Part shown: one piece after another, positions 54,293 through 63,265 of the stretch | Numbering within the stretch: position 1 is the first letter of the stretch | How the letters are laid out: each line of letters begins with the position of its first letter | Assembly (NCBI GenBank): GCA_965215995.1 | Contig: OZ244128.1 | Span: forward strand, 1,984,001 to 2,048,000 | Length of the DNA stretch: 64,000 nucleotides | Direction: 5' to 3' | Origin: SZUA-309 sp965215995 | Lineage (GTDB): Bacteria > Pseudomonadota > Gammaproteobacteria > Pseudomonadales > Azotimanducaceae | Notes under the pieces: model-generated | Seen by the model: the letters and a program-made list of their open reading frames with translations, nothing else | What the model was told of the DNA's origin: nothing | Database searches by the model: none | Position numbers and translations under genes: made by a program

Positions 54293-54732
54293 TACTCTTC
54301 TACCTTGCCCCCGGCAGCTTCAATGGCTGCCCTGGCACCCTTGGTGACTCCAAGTCCTTTTACCGTCACGGCCCGTGCGATCTCTCCGGAGAGGATCACC
54401 CGCGCCCGCTTCATGTTGCGGGAGATCACGTTGGACGACTTCAGCGCGTCCAGATCGATCGTCTCCGCATCCATGACGTTCAGCTCGGAGAGGCGAACCT
54501 CTGCCGTGCTCAGACCCACGCGAGAACGGAAACCGAACTTCGGCACCCGTTGCTTGAGCGGCTGCTGGCCGCCCTCGAAACCAGGCCGAACACCGCCACC
54601 GGACCGGGCTTTCTGGCCCTTCTGTCCACGGGCAGCAGTCTTACCCCAACCGGAGCCTGGACCGCGGCCGACGCGACGCTTGGTTTTCCGGCTACCTGCT
54701 TGGGGGCTTAAGCTGTTCAGCCGCATGGTCAT
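54292..54732 (-). CDS. rplO: Ribosomal protein L15
   Basis: 146 residues (E. coli 144). RVGRGPGSGWGKTAARGQKG is the basic RNA-binding N-terminal arm; VTKGARAAIEAAGG closes the C-terminal fold. Overlaps rpmD by 4 bases. Confidence 0.97.
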   Translation of the reverse strand: MTMRLNSLSPQAGSRKTKRRVGRGPGSGWGKTAARGQKGQKARSGGGVRPGFEGGQQPLKQRVPKFGFRSRVGLSTAEVRLSELNVMDAETIDLDALKSSNVISRNMKRARVILSGEIARAVTVKGLGVTKGARAAIEAAGGKVEE

Positions 54733-54914
54733 TCTCCTTCCACCTGCAGCAGATAGTTCACACGATTGATCATGCCGCGAACGGCCGGTGTATCTTCCAC
54801 CTCGACCGTGTGGCCAATTCGGCGCAGGCCCAGACCTGCCACACAGGCTTTGTGTTTCTTCAGCCTTCCGGCCGGGCTCTTCACCAAAGTCACGCGTACG
54901 GTTTTTTCACTCAT
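54729..54914 (-). CDS. rpmD: Ribosomal protein L30
   Basis: 61 residues (E. coli 59). VTLVKSPAGRLKKHKACVAG and LRRIGHTVEVEDTP are diagnostic. A 49-base gap to rpsE shows no strong structure. Confidence 0.97.
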   Translation of the reverse strand: MSEKTVRVTLVKSPAGRLKKHKACVAGLGLRRIGHTVEVEDTPAVRGMINRVNYLLQVEGE

Positions 54915-54963
54915 GACTGCTGCTACCTTAAAACTGCTCTAATCGCTTGTGCCCGAGAGAGGC

Positions 54964-55467
54964 TCAAACGCCTATTTCTTCAACCGTCTTGCCGCGCTTG
55001 GCTGCCACCGACTCCGGGGAGCGCATCTTCTGCAGCGCATCGAACGTGGCACGCACAACGTTTACCGGGTTGGTGGAGCCGTAGCTCTTGCACAGAACGT
55101 TGTGCACACCTGCGGCTTCCAGAACCGCACGCATGGTACCTCCGGCAATCACCCCGGTACCTTCGGAGGCTGGCTGCATGTAGACCTTGGACGCTCCGTG
55201 ACGGCCAACGGTGGGATACCAGATCGTAGAGCCGTTCAGTTCCACATCGACGATGTTCTGCCGCGCCGCCTGCATGGCCTTCTGGATGGCCAGTGGCACT
55301 TCTCGCGCCTTGCCGCGGCCGAAGCCGACCCGTCCGTCGCCGTAGCCAACCACGGTGAGCGCGGTGAAGCCGAAGATCCGCCCCCCCTTGACCACCTTGG
55401 CTACCCGGTTCACCTGAACCAGCTTCTCGACCAGGCCTTCTTCCTGAATCTCGTCGCTATATGCCAT
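54964..55467 (-). CDS. rpsE: Ribosomal protein S5
   Basis: 167 residues, as in E. coli. The double-stranded RNA-binding part GRVGFGRGKAREVPLAIQKA and the C-terminal PASEGTGVIAGGTMRAVLE are intact. Needed for decoding fidelity. Starts 3 bases after rplR. Confidence 0.98.
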   Translation of the reverse strand: MAYSDEIQEEGLVEKLVQVNRVAKVVKGGRIFGFTALTVVGYGDGRVGFGRGKAREVPLAIQKAMQAARQNIVDVELNGSTIWYPTVGRHGASKVYMQPASEGTGVIAGGTMRAVLEAAGVHNVLCKSYGSTNPVNVVRATFDALQKMRSPESVAAKRGKTVEEIGV

Positions 55468-55470
55468 GCC

Positions 55471-55818
55471 TTAAAACTCCAATCCGCCTTCGCGGGCCGC
55501 TTCTGCCAGTGCCTTTACCCGGCCGTGATACTTATAACCAGAGCGATCGAACGCGACCGTGGACACGCCGGCTGCCTTCGCCCGCTCCGCGATCAGCTGA
55601 CCAACCTTACCGGCGGCTTCCACGTTGCCCGTGCTGCCGCCGCGCAGGTCTTTTTCCAACGTCGAAGCGCTGGCCAGAACTTCATTGCCTTCGGGGGCAA
55701 TGATCTGCGCGTAGATGTGGTTCGGCGTGCGGTGAACCGACAGGCGGACTGCCCGCAGCTCTCGCATTTTCGCCCGTCCGCGTCGCGCTCTTTTCAGGCG
55801 CGCTGATTTCTTATCCAT
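55471..55818 (-). CDS. rplR: Ribosomal protein L18
   Basis: 115 residues from ATG 55818 (E. coli 117), chosen because DKKSARLKRARRGRAKMREL is the family start; longer starts run into rplF. Binds 5S rRNA with L5 and L25. End GRVKALAEAAREGGLEF is standard. Confidence 0.97.
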   Translation of the reverse strand: MDKKSARLKRARRGRAKMRELRAVRLSVHRTPNHIYAQIIAPEGNEVLASASTLEKDLRGGSTGNVEAAGKVGQLIAERAKAAGVSTVAFDRSGYKYHGRVKALAEAAREGGLEF

Positions 55819-55888
55819 CTTCCTACCTATCGAATCCAGCATCTGAGTCGTTCGCGCCGCGATACGCACGAGGCAAGCGACACACACA

Positions 55889-56422
55889 TCACTTCTTCTT
55901 GGCTTCCTTACGTCGTACCCGCTCATTCGCGTAGCGCACACCCTTACCTTTGTAAGGTTCCGGTGGACGAAAGGCCCGGATCTCGGCAGACACCTGACCC
56001 ACCAGCTGGTTGTCCGTACCGGAGATCACGATCTCGGTCTGGCTCGGCGTTTCAGCTGTTACCCCTTCCGGCAGGTTGTACTCCACCGGATGGGAGAAGC
56101 CGAGCTGAAGGTTCAGCTTCTTGCCCTGGGCCTGTGCCCGGTAGCCAACGCCCTGCAGCTCAAGGCGGCGCTCGAAACCACTCGACACGCCAACCACCAT
56201 GTTTTGAACAAGCGCACGCATGGTGCCGGACAGGGCTTTCGCTTGCTTGCTGCCACCCTTCGCTGCAAAGGTCAGCACGTTGTCTTCCTGCTTGACCTCC
56301 ACATCGGCGTGCACGTCCATCTCCATGGTGCCCTTGCCACCTTTCACGCTGATGTGCTGGCCGTCGAGCTTGATCTCGACCCCGGACGGCAGATCTACTG
56401 GGTTGTTTCCGATACGAGACAT
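55889..56422 (-). CDS. rplF: Ribosomal protein L6
   Basis: 177 residues, as in E. coli. Two similar L6 domains; SRIGNNPVDLPSGV at the start and PEPYKGKGVRYANE at the end. Lies near the factor-binding site of 50S. Confidence 0.98.
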   Translation of the reverse strand: MSRIGNNPVDLPSGVEIKLDGQHISVKGGKGTMEMDVHADVEVKQEDNVLTFAAKGGSKQAKALSGTMRALVQNMVVGVSSGFERRLELQGVGYRAQAQGKKLNLQLGFSHPVEYNLPEGVTAETPSQTEIVISGTDNQLVGQVSAEIRAFRPPEPYKGKGVRYANERVRRKEAKKK

Positions 56423-56461
56423 TTCAAGTACCTACGTAAAACGTTGAACTGACCATATGCT

Positions 56462-56854
56462 CTAGAACACGGTGCAGACGACTTCGCCGCCTACACCGGC
56501 TTCCCGGGCTGCCCGATCGGTCAGCAAGCCCTTGTTCGTGCTGACAATGGCAACGCCCAGGCCACCGCGAACCTTGGGCAGATCTTCGCAGGCCTTGTAG
56601 ACTCTCAAGCCCGGCCGGCTGACCCTCGCCAACTCTTCGATCACCGGCGAGCCATTGTGGTAGCGAAGGCTCACTGACAGGTTCGGCTTTTCGCCTTCCT
56701 CAACCGAATAGCTGTCGATAAAGCCCTCTTCCTGGAGCACTTTGCAGATCGCCACCTTGGCCTTGGAGCTGGGCATGCTCACTTCCGGGTGACTTGCCTG
56801 CTGCGCGTTGCGGATGCGGGTGAGCAGATCGGCAATGGGATCCTGCATGGACAT
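56462..56854 (-). CDS. rpsH: Ribosomal protein S8
   Basis: 130 residues, as in E. coli. DPIADLLTRIRNAQQASH and the end GGEVVCTVF are diagnostic. In E. coli S8 represses the spc operon at the rplE leader; no such site could be judged here. Confidence 0.98.
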   Translation of the reverse strand: MSMQDPIADLLTRIRNAQQASHPEVSMPSSKAKVAICKVLQEEGFIDSYSVEEGEKPNLSVSLRYHNGSPVIEELARVSRPGLRVYKACEDLPKVRGGLGVAIVSTNKGLLTDRAAREAGVGGEVVCTVF

Positions 56855-56868
56855 GATCTTCTCCTCGC

Positions 56869-57174
56869 TTACCAGCTGGCCTTGACCAAGCCGGGAACGT
56901 CCCCGCGCATGGCTGCTTCACGAAGCTTGTTTCTGGCCAGCCCGAACTTGCGGTAAACCGCATGCGGACGACCGGTGATGCCGCAGCGACGCTGCTGTCG
57001 GACCGGCGAAGCATCGCGCGGCAACTTCTGCAGCTTGATCTGTGCTTCCCAGCGGTCTTCGTCGCTGGCGTTTCTATCGTTAATAATCGCTTTCAAAGCA
57101 GCGCGCTTGGCCGCGTACTTGGCCACCGTCTTGGCGCGCTTCTTCTCCCGCTCGACCATTGAGTTCTTTGCCAT
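56869..57174 (-). CDS. rpsN: Ribosomal protein S14, zinc-free long form
   Basis: 101 residues (E. coli 101). The middle lacks the CxxC pairs of the short zinc form; RCGITGRPHAVYRKFGLARN carries the family end. So in this operon S14 is Zn-independent while L36 needs Zn. Confidence 0.98.
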   Translation of the reverse strand: MAKNSMVEREKKRAKTVAKYAAKRAALKAIINDRNASDEDRWEAQIKLQKLPRDASPVRQQRRCGITGRPHAVYRKFGLARNKLREAAMRGDVPGLVKASW

Positions 57175-57182
57175 GTCTTTTC

Positions 57183-57722
57183 CTAGTTCCTGAACGGGAA
57201 GTTGAACGCGCGGAGGAGAGCCAGGCCTTCCTCATTGCTACGCGCAGACGTCGTAATAGCGATGTCCATACCGCGGATCTTGTCGATCTTGTCGTAGTCG
57301 ATCTCGGCAAAGACGATCTGTTCCTGGATACCCATGGCGAAGTTGCCACGGCCATCAAACGATTTCGGGTTCAGACCCCGGAAGTCACGCATCCTTGGAA
57401 TGGCGATGCCGATCAGCCGCTCCACGAAGTCGTACATCCGCGCGCGACGCAGAGTGACCTTGCAGCCATTCGGGAAGCCAGCCCGGATCTTGAAGCCGGC
57501 TTCGGACTTCCGAGCGTTCTGGATGATCGGCTTCTGACCCGCGATCAGCGTCATGTCGCCAACGGCATTTTCCATGATCTTGCGGTCGGCAATCGCCTCA
57601 CCCACGCCCATGTTCAGCGTGATCTTCTCAAGCCTGGGCACCTGCATGACGTTCGAAAGCCCCAGCTCCTGCTGGAGGTTGGGCCGTATCTCATCGAGAT
57701 AACGTTGATATAAATCTGCCAT
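57183..57722 (-). CDS. rplE: Ribosomal protein L5
   Basis: 179 residues from ATG 57722 (E. coli 179); ADLYQRYLDEIRPNL is the family start and upstream in-frame codons belong to rplX. Binds 5S rRNA and the P-site tRNA. ITLNMGVGEAIADRK and MDIAITTSA are conserved. Confidence 0.98.
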   Translation of the reverse strand: MADLYQRYLDEIRPNLQQELGLSNVMQVPRLEKITLNMGVGEAIADRKIMENAVGDMTLIAGQKPIIQNARKSEAGFKIRAGFPNGCKVTLRRARMYDFVERLIGIAIPRMRDFRGLNPKSFDGRGNFAMGIQEQIVFAEIDYDKIDKIRGMDIAITTSARSNEEGLALLRAFNFPFRN

Positions 57723-57741
57723 ATCTAACTCGAAGACTAAT

Positions 57742-58053
57742 TCAGTCGATTGCTTTGCTGTTGGACTTGAAGAAGCGGATCCGCTTGCCGTCTTCTTCGC
57801 GAATACCGACCCGGTCGGCCTTGTCCTCTTCGTCGTTCCAGATGGCCACGTTGGACACATCGATGGGCGCTTCCTGCTCCACGATGCCGCCACGCTGGCC
57901 GATGTTCGGATTCGGACGCTGGTGCTTCTTGACCAGATTCACACCACCGACCAGCAACCTGCCGTCGCCCAGCACCTGCAGCACATCACCACGCTTGCCT
58001 TTGTCGCGGCCGGCGATCACTACTACTTCGTCGTCCTTTTTGATCTTCAACAT
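57742..58053 (-). CDS. rplX: Ribosomal protein L24
   Basis: 103 residues (E. coli 104). KOW motif VIAGRDKGKRGDVLQVL at residues 11-27 and NLVKKHQRPNP follow the family. An early 50S assembly protein at the exit tunnel. Confidence 0.98.
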   Translation of the reverse strand: MLKIKKDDEVVVIAGRDKGKRGDVLQVLGDGRLLVGGVNLVKKHQRPNPNIGQRGGIVEQEAPIDVSNVAIWNDEEDKADRVGIREEDGKRIRFFKSNSKAID

Positions 58054-58066
58054 GACCTAACTTTCC

Positions 58067-58435
58067 TCAGAGCACCTCAGGCGCCAGCGAAATGATTCGC
58101 ATGAAATTCTCGTCGCGCAGCTCGCGGGTTACCGGTCCGAAGATCCGCGTACCTACCGGCTGGTTCTGCGGGTTCAGCAGCACGGCTGCGTTCTGATCGA
58201 AGCGGATGATGGAGCCGTCCGGGCGACGTACGCCTTTGCGGGTGCGTACCACCACCGCATTCATCACCTGACCTTTCTTGACCCTGCCACGCGGAATCGC
58301 TTCCTTGACCGTGACCTTGATGATGTCTCCGATGCCCGCATAACGGCGGTGCGAACCGCCCAGCACCTTGATGCACTGCACCTTACGGGCGCCGCTGTTG
58401 TCGGCGATGTCCAACATGCTTTCGGTCTGAATCAC
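58067..58435 (-). CDS. rplN: Ribosomal protein L14
   Basis: 122 residues (E. coli 123). IQTESMLDIADNSGARKVQ at the start and RELRDENFMRIISLAPEVL at the end. Site where RsfS, also in this window, binds to silence ribosomes. Confidence 0.98.
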   Translation of the reverse strand: MIQTESMLDIADNSGARKVQCIKVLGGSHRRYAGIGDIIKVTVKEAIPRGRVKKGQVMNAVVVRTRKGVRRPDGSIIRFDQNAAVLLNPQNQPVGTRIFGPVTRELRDENFMRIISLAPEVL

Positions 58436-58438
58436 CGC

Positions 58439-58732
58439 TTATACCTCGCGCGCCTTCTCGTCGATGCTCTTCAGCATCCACGTCTTGGATTTGGACAGCG
58501 GTCGGCATTCAGCCACCGTCACCGTATCGCCGATCGAGCACGCGTTCTCTTCGTCGTGTGCGTGGATCTTGGAGGAGCGACGGATCACCTTGCCGTACAC
58601 CGGGTGCTGCACCCGACGCTCGATGAGCACGGTTATGGTCTTGTCCATCTTGTTGCTGACCACGGTACCGCTGACGGTACGGGCGAGCGTTTCTGCAACC
58701 GCAGATTCGGCGGCCTGTTCTGCTTCAGCCAT
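58439..58732 (-). CDS. rpsQ: Ribosomal protein S17
   Basis: 97 residues; E. coli 84. The core (RTVSGTVVSNKMDKTITVLI, TVTVAECRPLSKSK) is standard; the N-terminus has an extra Ala/Glu-rich stretch of about 14 residues. It overlaps rpmC by 8 bases. Confidence 0.96.
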   Translation of the reverse strand: MAEAEQAAESAVAETLARTVSGTVVSNKMDKTITVLIERRVQHPVYGKVIRRSSKIHAHDEENACSIGDTVTVAECRPLSKSKTWMLKSIDEKAREV

Positions 58733-58922
58733 TTCGCTTCTCCTGCAGCAGCGTTTTCACGCGCGCGATGTCTTTCTTCGTATCCTTCAGAAGGTGCACC
58801 TGGCCCAGCTGACCGGACGCTTTCTGCATGCGCAGGTTGAAATGCTCCTTGCGCAGCTTCAACAGCTCGTCACCGAGCTCCTGCACCGACTTTTCTCTGA
58901 GTTCCTTCAAGTCCGCACTCAT
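58725..58922 (-). CDS. rpmC: Ribosomal protein L29
   Basis: 65 residues (E. coli 63). LKELREKSVQELGDELLKLR and the helix end KKDIARVKTLLQEK fit the two-helix family. Near the exit tunnel, a docking site for trigger factor and SRP with L23. Confidence 0.97.
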   Translation of the reverse strand: MSADLKELREKSVQELGDELLKLRKEHFNLRMQKASGQLGQVHLLKDTKKDIARVKTLLQEKRNG

Positions 58923-58925
58923 GAC

Positions 58926-59339
58926 CTACATCACCGTCCGCTTGACGAAGGTGGTCTTGAACGGAAGCTTTGCAGCCGCCAGACGGAATGCATCTCTCGC
59001 CACGTCTTCCGTCACACCTTCCATTTCATAAAGCACCCGTCCTGGCTGGATCTGACAGACCCAGTACTCGACGCTGCCCTTACCCTTGCCCTGACGCACC
59101 TCCAGTGGCTTTTTGGTGATCGGCTTGTCCGGGAAGACCCGGATCCAGATCTTTCCGCCCCGCTTCACGCGACGGGTCATGGCACGTCGACCGGCTTCTA
59201 TCTGCCTCGCCGTCATCCGGCCCCGGCCAACCGCCTTCAGGGCGTACTCGCCGAAGCTGACTTTGCCGCCCCGGAGCGCCAGACCGCGGTTGCGACCTTT
59301 ATGCTGCTTGCGGAACTTCGTTCTCTTTGGCTGCAACAT
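58926..59339 (-). CDS. rplP: Ribosomal protein L16
   Basis: 137 residues (E. coli 136). MLQPKRTKFRKQHKGRNRG and RVKRGGKIWIRVFPDKPITK are diagnostic. Sits at the A-site tRNA elbow. Confidence 0.98.
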   Translation of the reverse strand: MLQPKRTKFRKQHKGRNRGLALRGGKVSFGEYALKAVGRGRMTARQIEAGRRAMTRRVKRGGKIWIRVFPDKPITKKPLEVRQGKGKGSVEYWVCQIQPGRVLYEMEGVTEDVARDAFRLAAAKLPFKTTFVKRTVM

Positions 59340-59345
59340 GACTTC

Positions 59346-60011
59346 TTATCCTTGTGCTGCGGCTTGACCCGCTTCCTCACCGGAGCCGATGACCTCACCC
59401 TTGAACACCCAGACCTTGATGCCCAGGATTCCGTAGGTGGTCTTCGCCTCCCAGGTGGCGTAATCGATGTCTGCGCGCAGGGTGTGCAGCGGCACACGAC
59501 CTTCGTGGTAGACCTCGGAACGTGCGATTTCTGCGCCGCCCAGGCGACCGGCAACGCGCACCTTGATACCTTCTGCACCCAGACGCATGGCGTTCTGGAT
59601 CACCCGGCGCATGGCACGACGGAACTGCACGCGACGTTCGAGCTGCTGAGCTACGTTCTGTGCGACCAGCAGCGCATCCAGCTCTGGCTTTCTGATCTCT
59701 TCAATGTTGATGTGCACGGGTACACCCATCAGCCGGGAAACCTCTCCGCGCAGACGCTCTACGTCCTCACCCTTCTTACCGATCACGATGCCTGGACGGG
59801 CGGTGTGGATGGTGATCCGGGCAGTCTGTGCCGGTCGCTCGATGTCGATCCGCGACACGGAAGCCTGAGCGAGACGCTTGCGCAGGTAGTCGCGCACTTC
59901 CAGATCGTTCAGCAGGTACTGCGGATAGTTCTTCTTGTCCGCGTACCACACCGAGGTGTGGTCCTTGACGATACCCAGGCGAATGCCGGTGGGATGTACT
60001 TTCTGTCCCAT
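59346..60011 (-). CDS. rpsC: Ribosomal protein S3
   Basis: 221 residues (E. coli 233, shorter at the C-terminus). KH domain with the GKKG loop (GIVIGKKGEDVERLR) and PLHTLRADIDYATWEAKTT are present. Part of the mRNA entry site helicase. Confidence 0.98.
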   Translation of the reverse strand: MGQKVHPTGIRLGIVKDHTSVWYADKKNYPQYLLNDLEVRDYLRKRLAQASVSRIDIERPAQTARITIHTARPGIVIGKKGEDVERLRGEVSRLMGVPVHINIEEIRKPELDALLVAQNVAQQLERRVQFRRAMRRVIQNAMRLGAEGIKVRVAGRLGGAEIARSEVYHEGRVPLHTLRADIDYATWEAKTTYGILGIKVWVFKGEVIGSGEEAGQAAAQG

Positions 60012-60019
60012 GCTCTTTC

Positions 60020-60352
60020 CTACTCGTCCGTGACCGTCACGGTGATATGGCTGGACCGTTTGAAGATCCGATCGGCCCGGCCTTTTGCCCGGGGCTTGAT
60101 GCGCTTCATGGTCATCCCTTCGTTGACGAACACCTCCGAGATTTTCAGCTCGTCGATGTCCGCGCCTTCGTTGTTCTCGGCATTTGCTATGGCCGATTCC
60201 AGAACCTTGCGAACCAGGACCGCACCCTTTTTCGTCGAGAAGTTCAGAATATCGAGCGCATCAGCGACCGGCTTACCGCGCACCTGATCCACAACCAGAC
60301 GTGCTTTCTGCGGTGAAATTTGAAGCCGCTTGGCGGTTGCACTAACCTGCAT
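60020..60352 (-). CDS. rplV: Ribosomal protein L22
   Basis: 110 residues, as in E. coli. RLQISPQKARLVVDQVRGKP and the hairpin loop MKRIKPRAKGRADRI that lines the exit tunnel (macrolide site) are intact. Confidence 0.98.
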   Translation of the reverse strand: MQVSATAKRLQISPQKARLVVDQVRGKPVADALDILNFSTKKGAVLVRKVLESAIANAENNEGADIDELKISEVFVNEGMTMKRIKPRAKGRADRIFKRSSHITVTVTDE

Positions 60353-60354
60353 GA

Positions 60355-60630
60355 CTACCTCCGCACCTTCTTGTCTGCCGCGTGACCCCGGTAGGTCCGG
60401 GTCGGTGCGAATTCGCCCAGCTTGTGGCCGACCATGTCTTCGTTGATCACAACCGGAACGTGCTGACGGCCGTTGTGGATCGCAATGGTCAGACCCACCA
60501 TGTCCGGCAGCACCATGGACCGACGGGACCAGGTCTTGATCGGACGCTTGTCGTTGTTCTGAACCGCCGTCTCGACCTTCGCCATCAGGTGCAGGTCTAC
60601 GAACGGGCCCTTATGCAGCGATCTGGGCAT
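60355..60630 (-). CDS. rpsS: Ribosomal protein S19
   Basis: 91 residues (E. coli 92). MPRSLHKGPFVDLHLMAKV start and FAPTRTYRGHAADKKVRR end. Head of 30S. Follows rplB by 2 bases. Confidence 0.98.
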   Translation of the reverse strand: MPRSLHKGPFVDLHLMAKVETAVQNNDKRPIKTWSRRSMVLPDMVGLTIAIHNGRQHVPVVINEDMVGHKLGEFAPTRTYRGHAADKKVRR

Positions 60631-60632
60631 GC

Positions 60633-61460
60633 TTATCTCCTACCTCTGCGACGGACGATGAGTTTGTCCGTGCGCTTGTTGCTGCGGGTCTTGTAACCCT
60701 TGGTCGGCATACCCCAGGGGGAGACTGGATGACGACCACCGGAGGTCTTACCTTCGCCGCCACCGTGCGGGTGATCGACCGGGTTCATGGCCACACCACG
60801 TACCGTTGGCCGCACGCCGCGCCAGCGCGCCGCGCCGGCCTTACCGAGCGAGCGCAGATTGTGCTCGCTGTTGCCCACTTCTCCCAGGGTCGCCCGGCAC
60901 TCGGCCAGCACACGACGCATCTCGCCGGAACGCATCCTGAGCGTTGCGTAGGCGCCTTCCCGTGCCACCAGCTGGCAGGAAGAACCCGCACTACGAACCA
61001 TCTGCGCACCTTTGCCGGGTTTCAGCTCCACGCAGTGGATCACGCTACCAACCGGGATATTTCTGAGCGCCATGGCGTTGCCAGCACGAATCGGCGCGCT
61101 GGAACCGCTCATCAGCTGATCGCCAGCTTTCACACCGCGCGGGGCGATGATGTAGCGTCGCTCGCCGTCGGCGTACTTCAAAAGCGCCAGGTTGGCGGTC
61201 CGGTTCGGGTCGTACTCGAGACGCTCGACAACGGCAGGAATACCATCCTTGTTGCGCTTGAAGTCGATGATCCGGTAGTGCTGCTTGTGACCACCGCCGC
61301 GATGCCGGGTTGTGATCCGACCTGCATTGTTCCGACCACCGGTCTTGCTCTTCTTGGCAATCAGCCCCTTGTGCGGCTTGCCTTTGTGCAGCTCCGGATT
61401 GACGACCTTGACGACGAACCGGCGTCCGGGCGATGTGGGTTTCGCTTTTACAACAGCCAT
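60633..61460 (-). CDS. rplB: Ribosomal protein L2
   Basis: 275 residues (E. coli 273). The C-terminal NPVDHPHGGGEGKTSGGRHP loop with the His needed for peptidyl transfer is intact; GRNNAGRITTRHRGGGHK is the RNA arm. Confidence 0.98.
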   Translation of the reverse strand: MAVVKAKPTSPGRRFVVKVVNPELHKGKPHKGLIAKKSKTGGRNNAGRITTRHRGGGHKQHYRIIDFKRNKDGIPAVVERLEYDPNRTANLALLKYADGERRYIIAPRGVKAGDQLMSGSSAPIRAGNAMALRNIPVGSVIHCVELKPGKGAQMVRSAGSSCQLVAREGAYATLRMRSGEMRRVLAECRATLGEVGNSEHNLRSLGKAGAARWRGVRPTVRGVAMNPVDHPHGGGEGKTSGGRHPVSPWGMPTKGYKTRSNKRTDKLIVRRRGRR

Positions 61461-61463
61461 TTG

Positions 61464-61760
61464 TTAGTCCGTTACCATGAAGTCGAGTTCCTGGCCCTCG
61501 GCCACTCGAACATATGCTTTCTTCCAGTCCTTCTTGCGGGAAATACCGCGGAAGGTCCGCTTGTTCTTGCCCTTTACATTCAGCGTCGTGACCTTGGCGA
61601 CGGTCACCCCGAACAGGGTTTCCACTGCTTCCTTTATCTCTGCCTTGGTGGCGTCCTTCGCCACCTTGAAGCCGTACTGATTGCTCTGTTCGCCCTGAAC
61701 GGACACTTTTTCAGAGAAGTGCGGCTCCACGAGCACGGTGTAGGCACGTTCGGGATTCAT
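61464..61760 (-). CDS. rplW: Ribosomal protein L23
   Basis: 98 residues (E. coli 100). VEPHFSEKVSV, VATKAEIKEAVETLF-like helix and VKGKNKRTFRG match. Exit-tunnel dock for SRP and trigger factor. Overlaps rplD by 4 bases. Confidence 0.97.
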   Translation of the reverse strand: MNPERAYTVLVEPHFSEKVSVQGEQSNQYGFKVAKDATKAEIKEAVETLFGVTVAKVTTLNVKGKNKRTFRGISRKKDWKKAYVRVAEGQELDFMVTD

Positions 61761-62362
61761 GCCAGTGCCTCCTCGAGCTTTTTCAGCGCCGAGACGGTGA
61801 TCAGCACCTTGTCATGAGAAAGCAGGCTCACCGGATCGATGCCCTGCACGTCACGCACGTCCACGTCCTTGAGGTTGCGCGATGCGAGGTAGAGGTTCTC
61901 GTCCACGTCATCGGAAACGATCAACACGTTGGATAGCTCCAGCTTGTTCAGCTCCGCGATCAGCCCCTTGGTCTTTGGCGCTTCAACACCGAAAGACTCA
62001 CAGGCAACCAGACGCTCCTGACGAATCAGCTCGGAGAGAATGCACTGCAGCGCGCCGCGGTACATCTTTCTGTTCACCTTCTCGCTGTGATCCTGCGGTC
62101 TGGCCGCAAAGGTCACGCCGCCGCCACGCCAGATCGGGCTGCGAATGGTGCCCGCACGGGCACGGCCGGTGCCTTTCTGCCGCCAGGGCTTGCGGCCACC
62201 GCCGCGCACGTCGGACCGGCTCTTCTGAGCCTTGGTACCTTGACGCCCGCCAGCCATGTACGCGACCACAACCTGGTGCACCAGCGCTTCGTTAAACTCT
62301 TTTCCGAACGCGGCCTCGGAGATCTCTACGCTGCCGTCGTTGGTTGCCAAGTTCAGATTCAT
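61757..62362 (-). CDS. rplD: Ribosomal protein L4
   Basis: 201 residues, as in E. coli. GTKAQKSRSDVRGGGRKPWR loop that reaches the tunnel and the C-terminal VLITVSALKKLEEAL are present. In E. coli free L4 represses the S10 operon through its leader; the long leader before rpsJ here could be such a target. Confidence 0.98.
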   Translation of the reverse strand: MNLNLATNDGSVEISEAAFGKEFNEALVHQVVVAYMAGGRQGTKAQKSRSDVRGGGRKPWRQKGTGRARAGTIRSPIWRGGGVTFAARPQDHSEKVNRKMYRGALQCILSELIRQERLVACESFGVEAPKTKGLIAELNKLELSNVLIVSDDVDENLYLASRNLKDVDVRDVQGIDPVSLLSHDKVLITVSALKKLEEALA

Positions 62363-62403
62363 GCTCTGTCTTCCTCAAGTGCCCCTGATTTCGTCTGGCG
62401 AAA

Positions 62404-63039
62404 TCAGGCCTTCACCGCTGGACGGATGTAAACATCGCCACCTGCCGGACCAGGCACCGCGCCTTTGATCAACAGGAGATTTCTTTCGTTATCGACCCGG
62501 ACCACTTCTAGGTTCTGGGTGGTGACCTTCACGCTGCCGAGATGGCCGGCCATCTTCTTGCCCTTGAATACGCGACCGGGGGTCTGGCACTGGCCGATGG
62601 AGCCCGGAGCCCGGTGAGAGATGGAGTTTCCGTGGGTGTTGTCCTGGCCACGGAAGTTCCAGCGTTTGATGGTTCCGGCGTAGCCTTTACCTTTCGATAC
62701 ACCGCGCACGTCCACCTTCTGGCCTTCTTCAAACTGCTCGACGGTAATCTCACCGCCCACTTCCAGCTCTTCAGGCAACTCGTCGACCCGGAACTCCCAG
62801 AGACCTCTGCCGGCCGGAACGCTTGCCTTGGCGAACTCACCGGCAACCGGCTTGCTGACCCGGTTCTGCTTCACGGCACCGGCAGTCACCTGGATTGCCG
62901 TGTAGCCGTCGCGCTCCTCGGTCTTCAGCCGGGTAATCCGGTTTGGCGATACTTCGATCACCGTGACAGGCACAGACGCACCGTCTTCCGTGAAGACCCG
63001 CGTCATGCCGCTCTTTTTACCTACGAGACCAATCGCCAT
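62404..63039 (-). CDS. rplC: Ribosomal protein L3
   Basis: 211 residues (E. coli 209). GMTRVFTEDGASVPVTVIE start; GSIGQCQTPGRVFKGKKMAG near the peptidyl transferase centre includes the Gln methylated by PrmB in E. coli. It lies 232 bases after rpsJ, past a strong terminator, which is unusual for this operon. Confidence 0.98.
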   Translation of the reverse strand: MAIGLVGKKSGMTRVFTEDGASVPVTVIEVSPNRITRLKTEERDGYTAIQVTAGAVKQNRVSKPVAGEFAKASVPAGRGLWEFRVDELPEELEVGGEITVEQFEEGQKVDVRGVSKGKGYAGTIKRWNFRGQDNTHGNSISHRAPGSIGQCQTPGRVFKGKKMAGHLGSVKVTTQNLEVVRVDNERNLLLIKGAVPGPAGGDVYIRPAVKA

Positions 63040-63237
63040 TGCTCTATCTCTTAATACTCATCGAGCCAGTTGCCCGGCTCTTTTTTCGTTCAGATGACAT
63101 CTTCAGATGCCAAAACCGCTTACCCGCCGTCCTCGTGGTGGTTCGCACCTGGAGAGCTGGTAAACGGTTGTTTTTAACGCCGGCTCCCTATCGGAGCCTT
63201 GTCGAGCGACCTTTTTTGTTTTCAGGCCGCTAAAAAA
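63040..63237 (-). other. Leader region between the rpsJ terminator and rplC
   Basis: About 200 bases without a gene. A hairpin GGCTCC-5-GGAGCC lies at 63182-63198. No clear -35/-10 pair was found by eye, although a promoter here would be needed if the terminator at 63238-63265 is efficient. Confidence 0.4.
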
Positions 63238-63265
63238 AGCGCCGGTCCTTTTCGGGACCGGCGCT
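63232..63265 (-). terminator. Strong intrinsic terminator between rpsJ and rplC
   Basis: Perfect 11-bp stem (63265-63255 with 63248-63238), 6-base loop CGAAAA, then a run of T residues (63237-63232) on the minus strand. It begins 7 bases after the rpsJ stop. Confidence 0.85.
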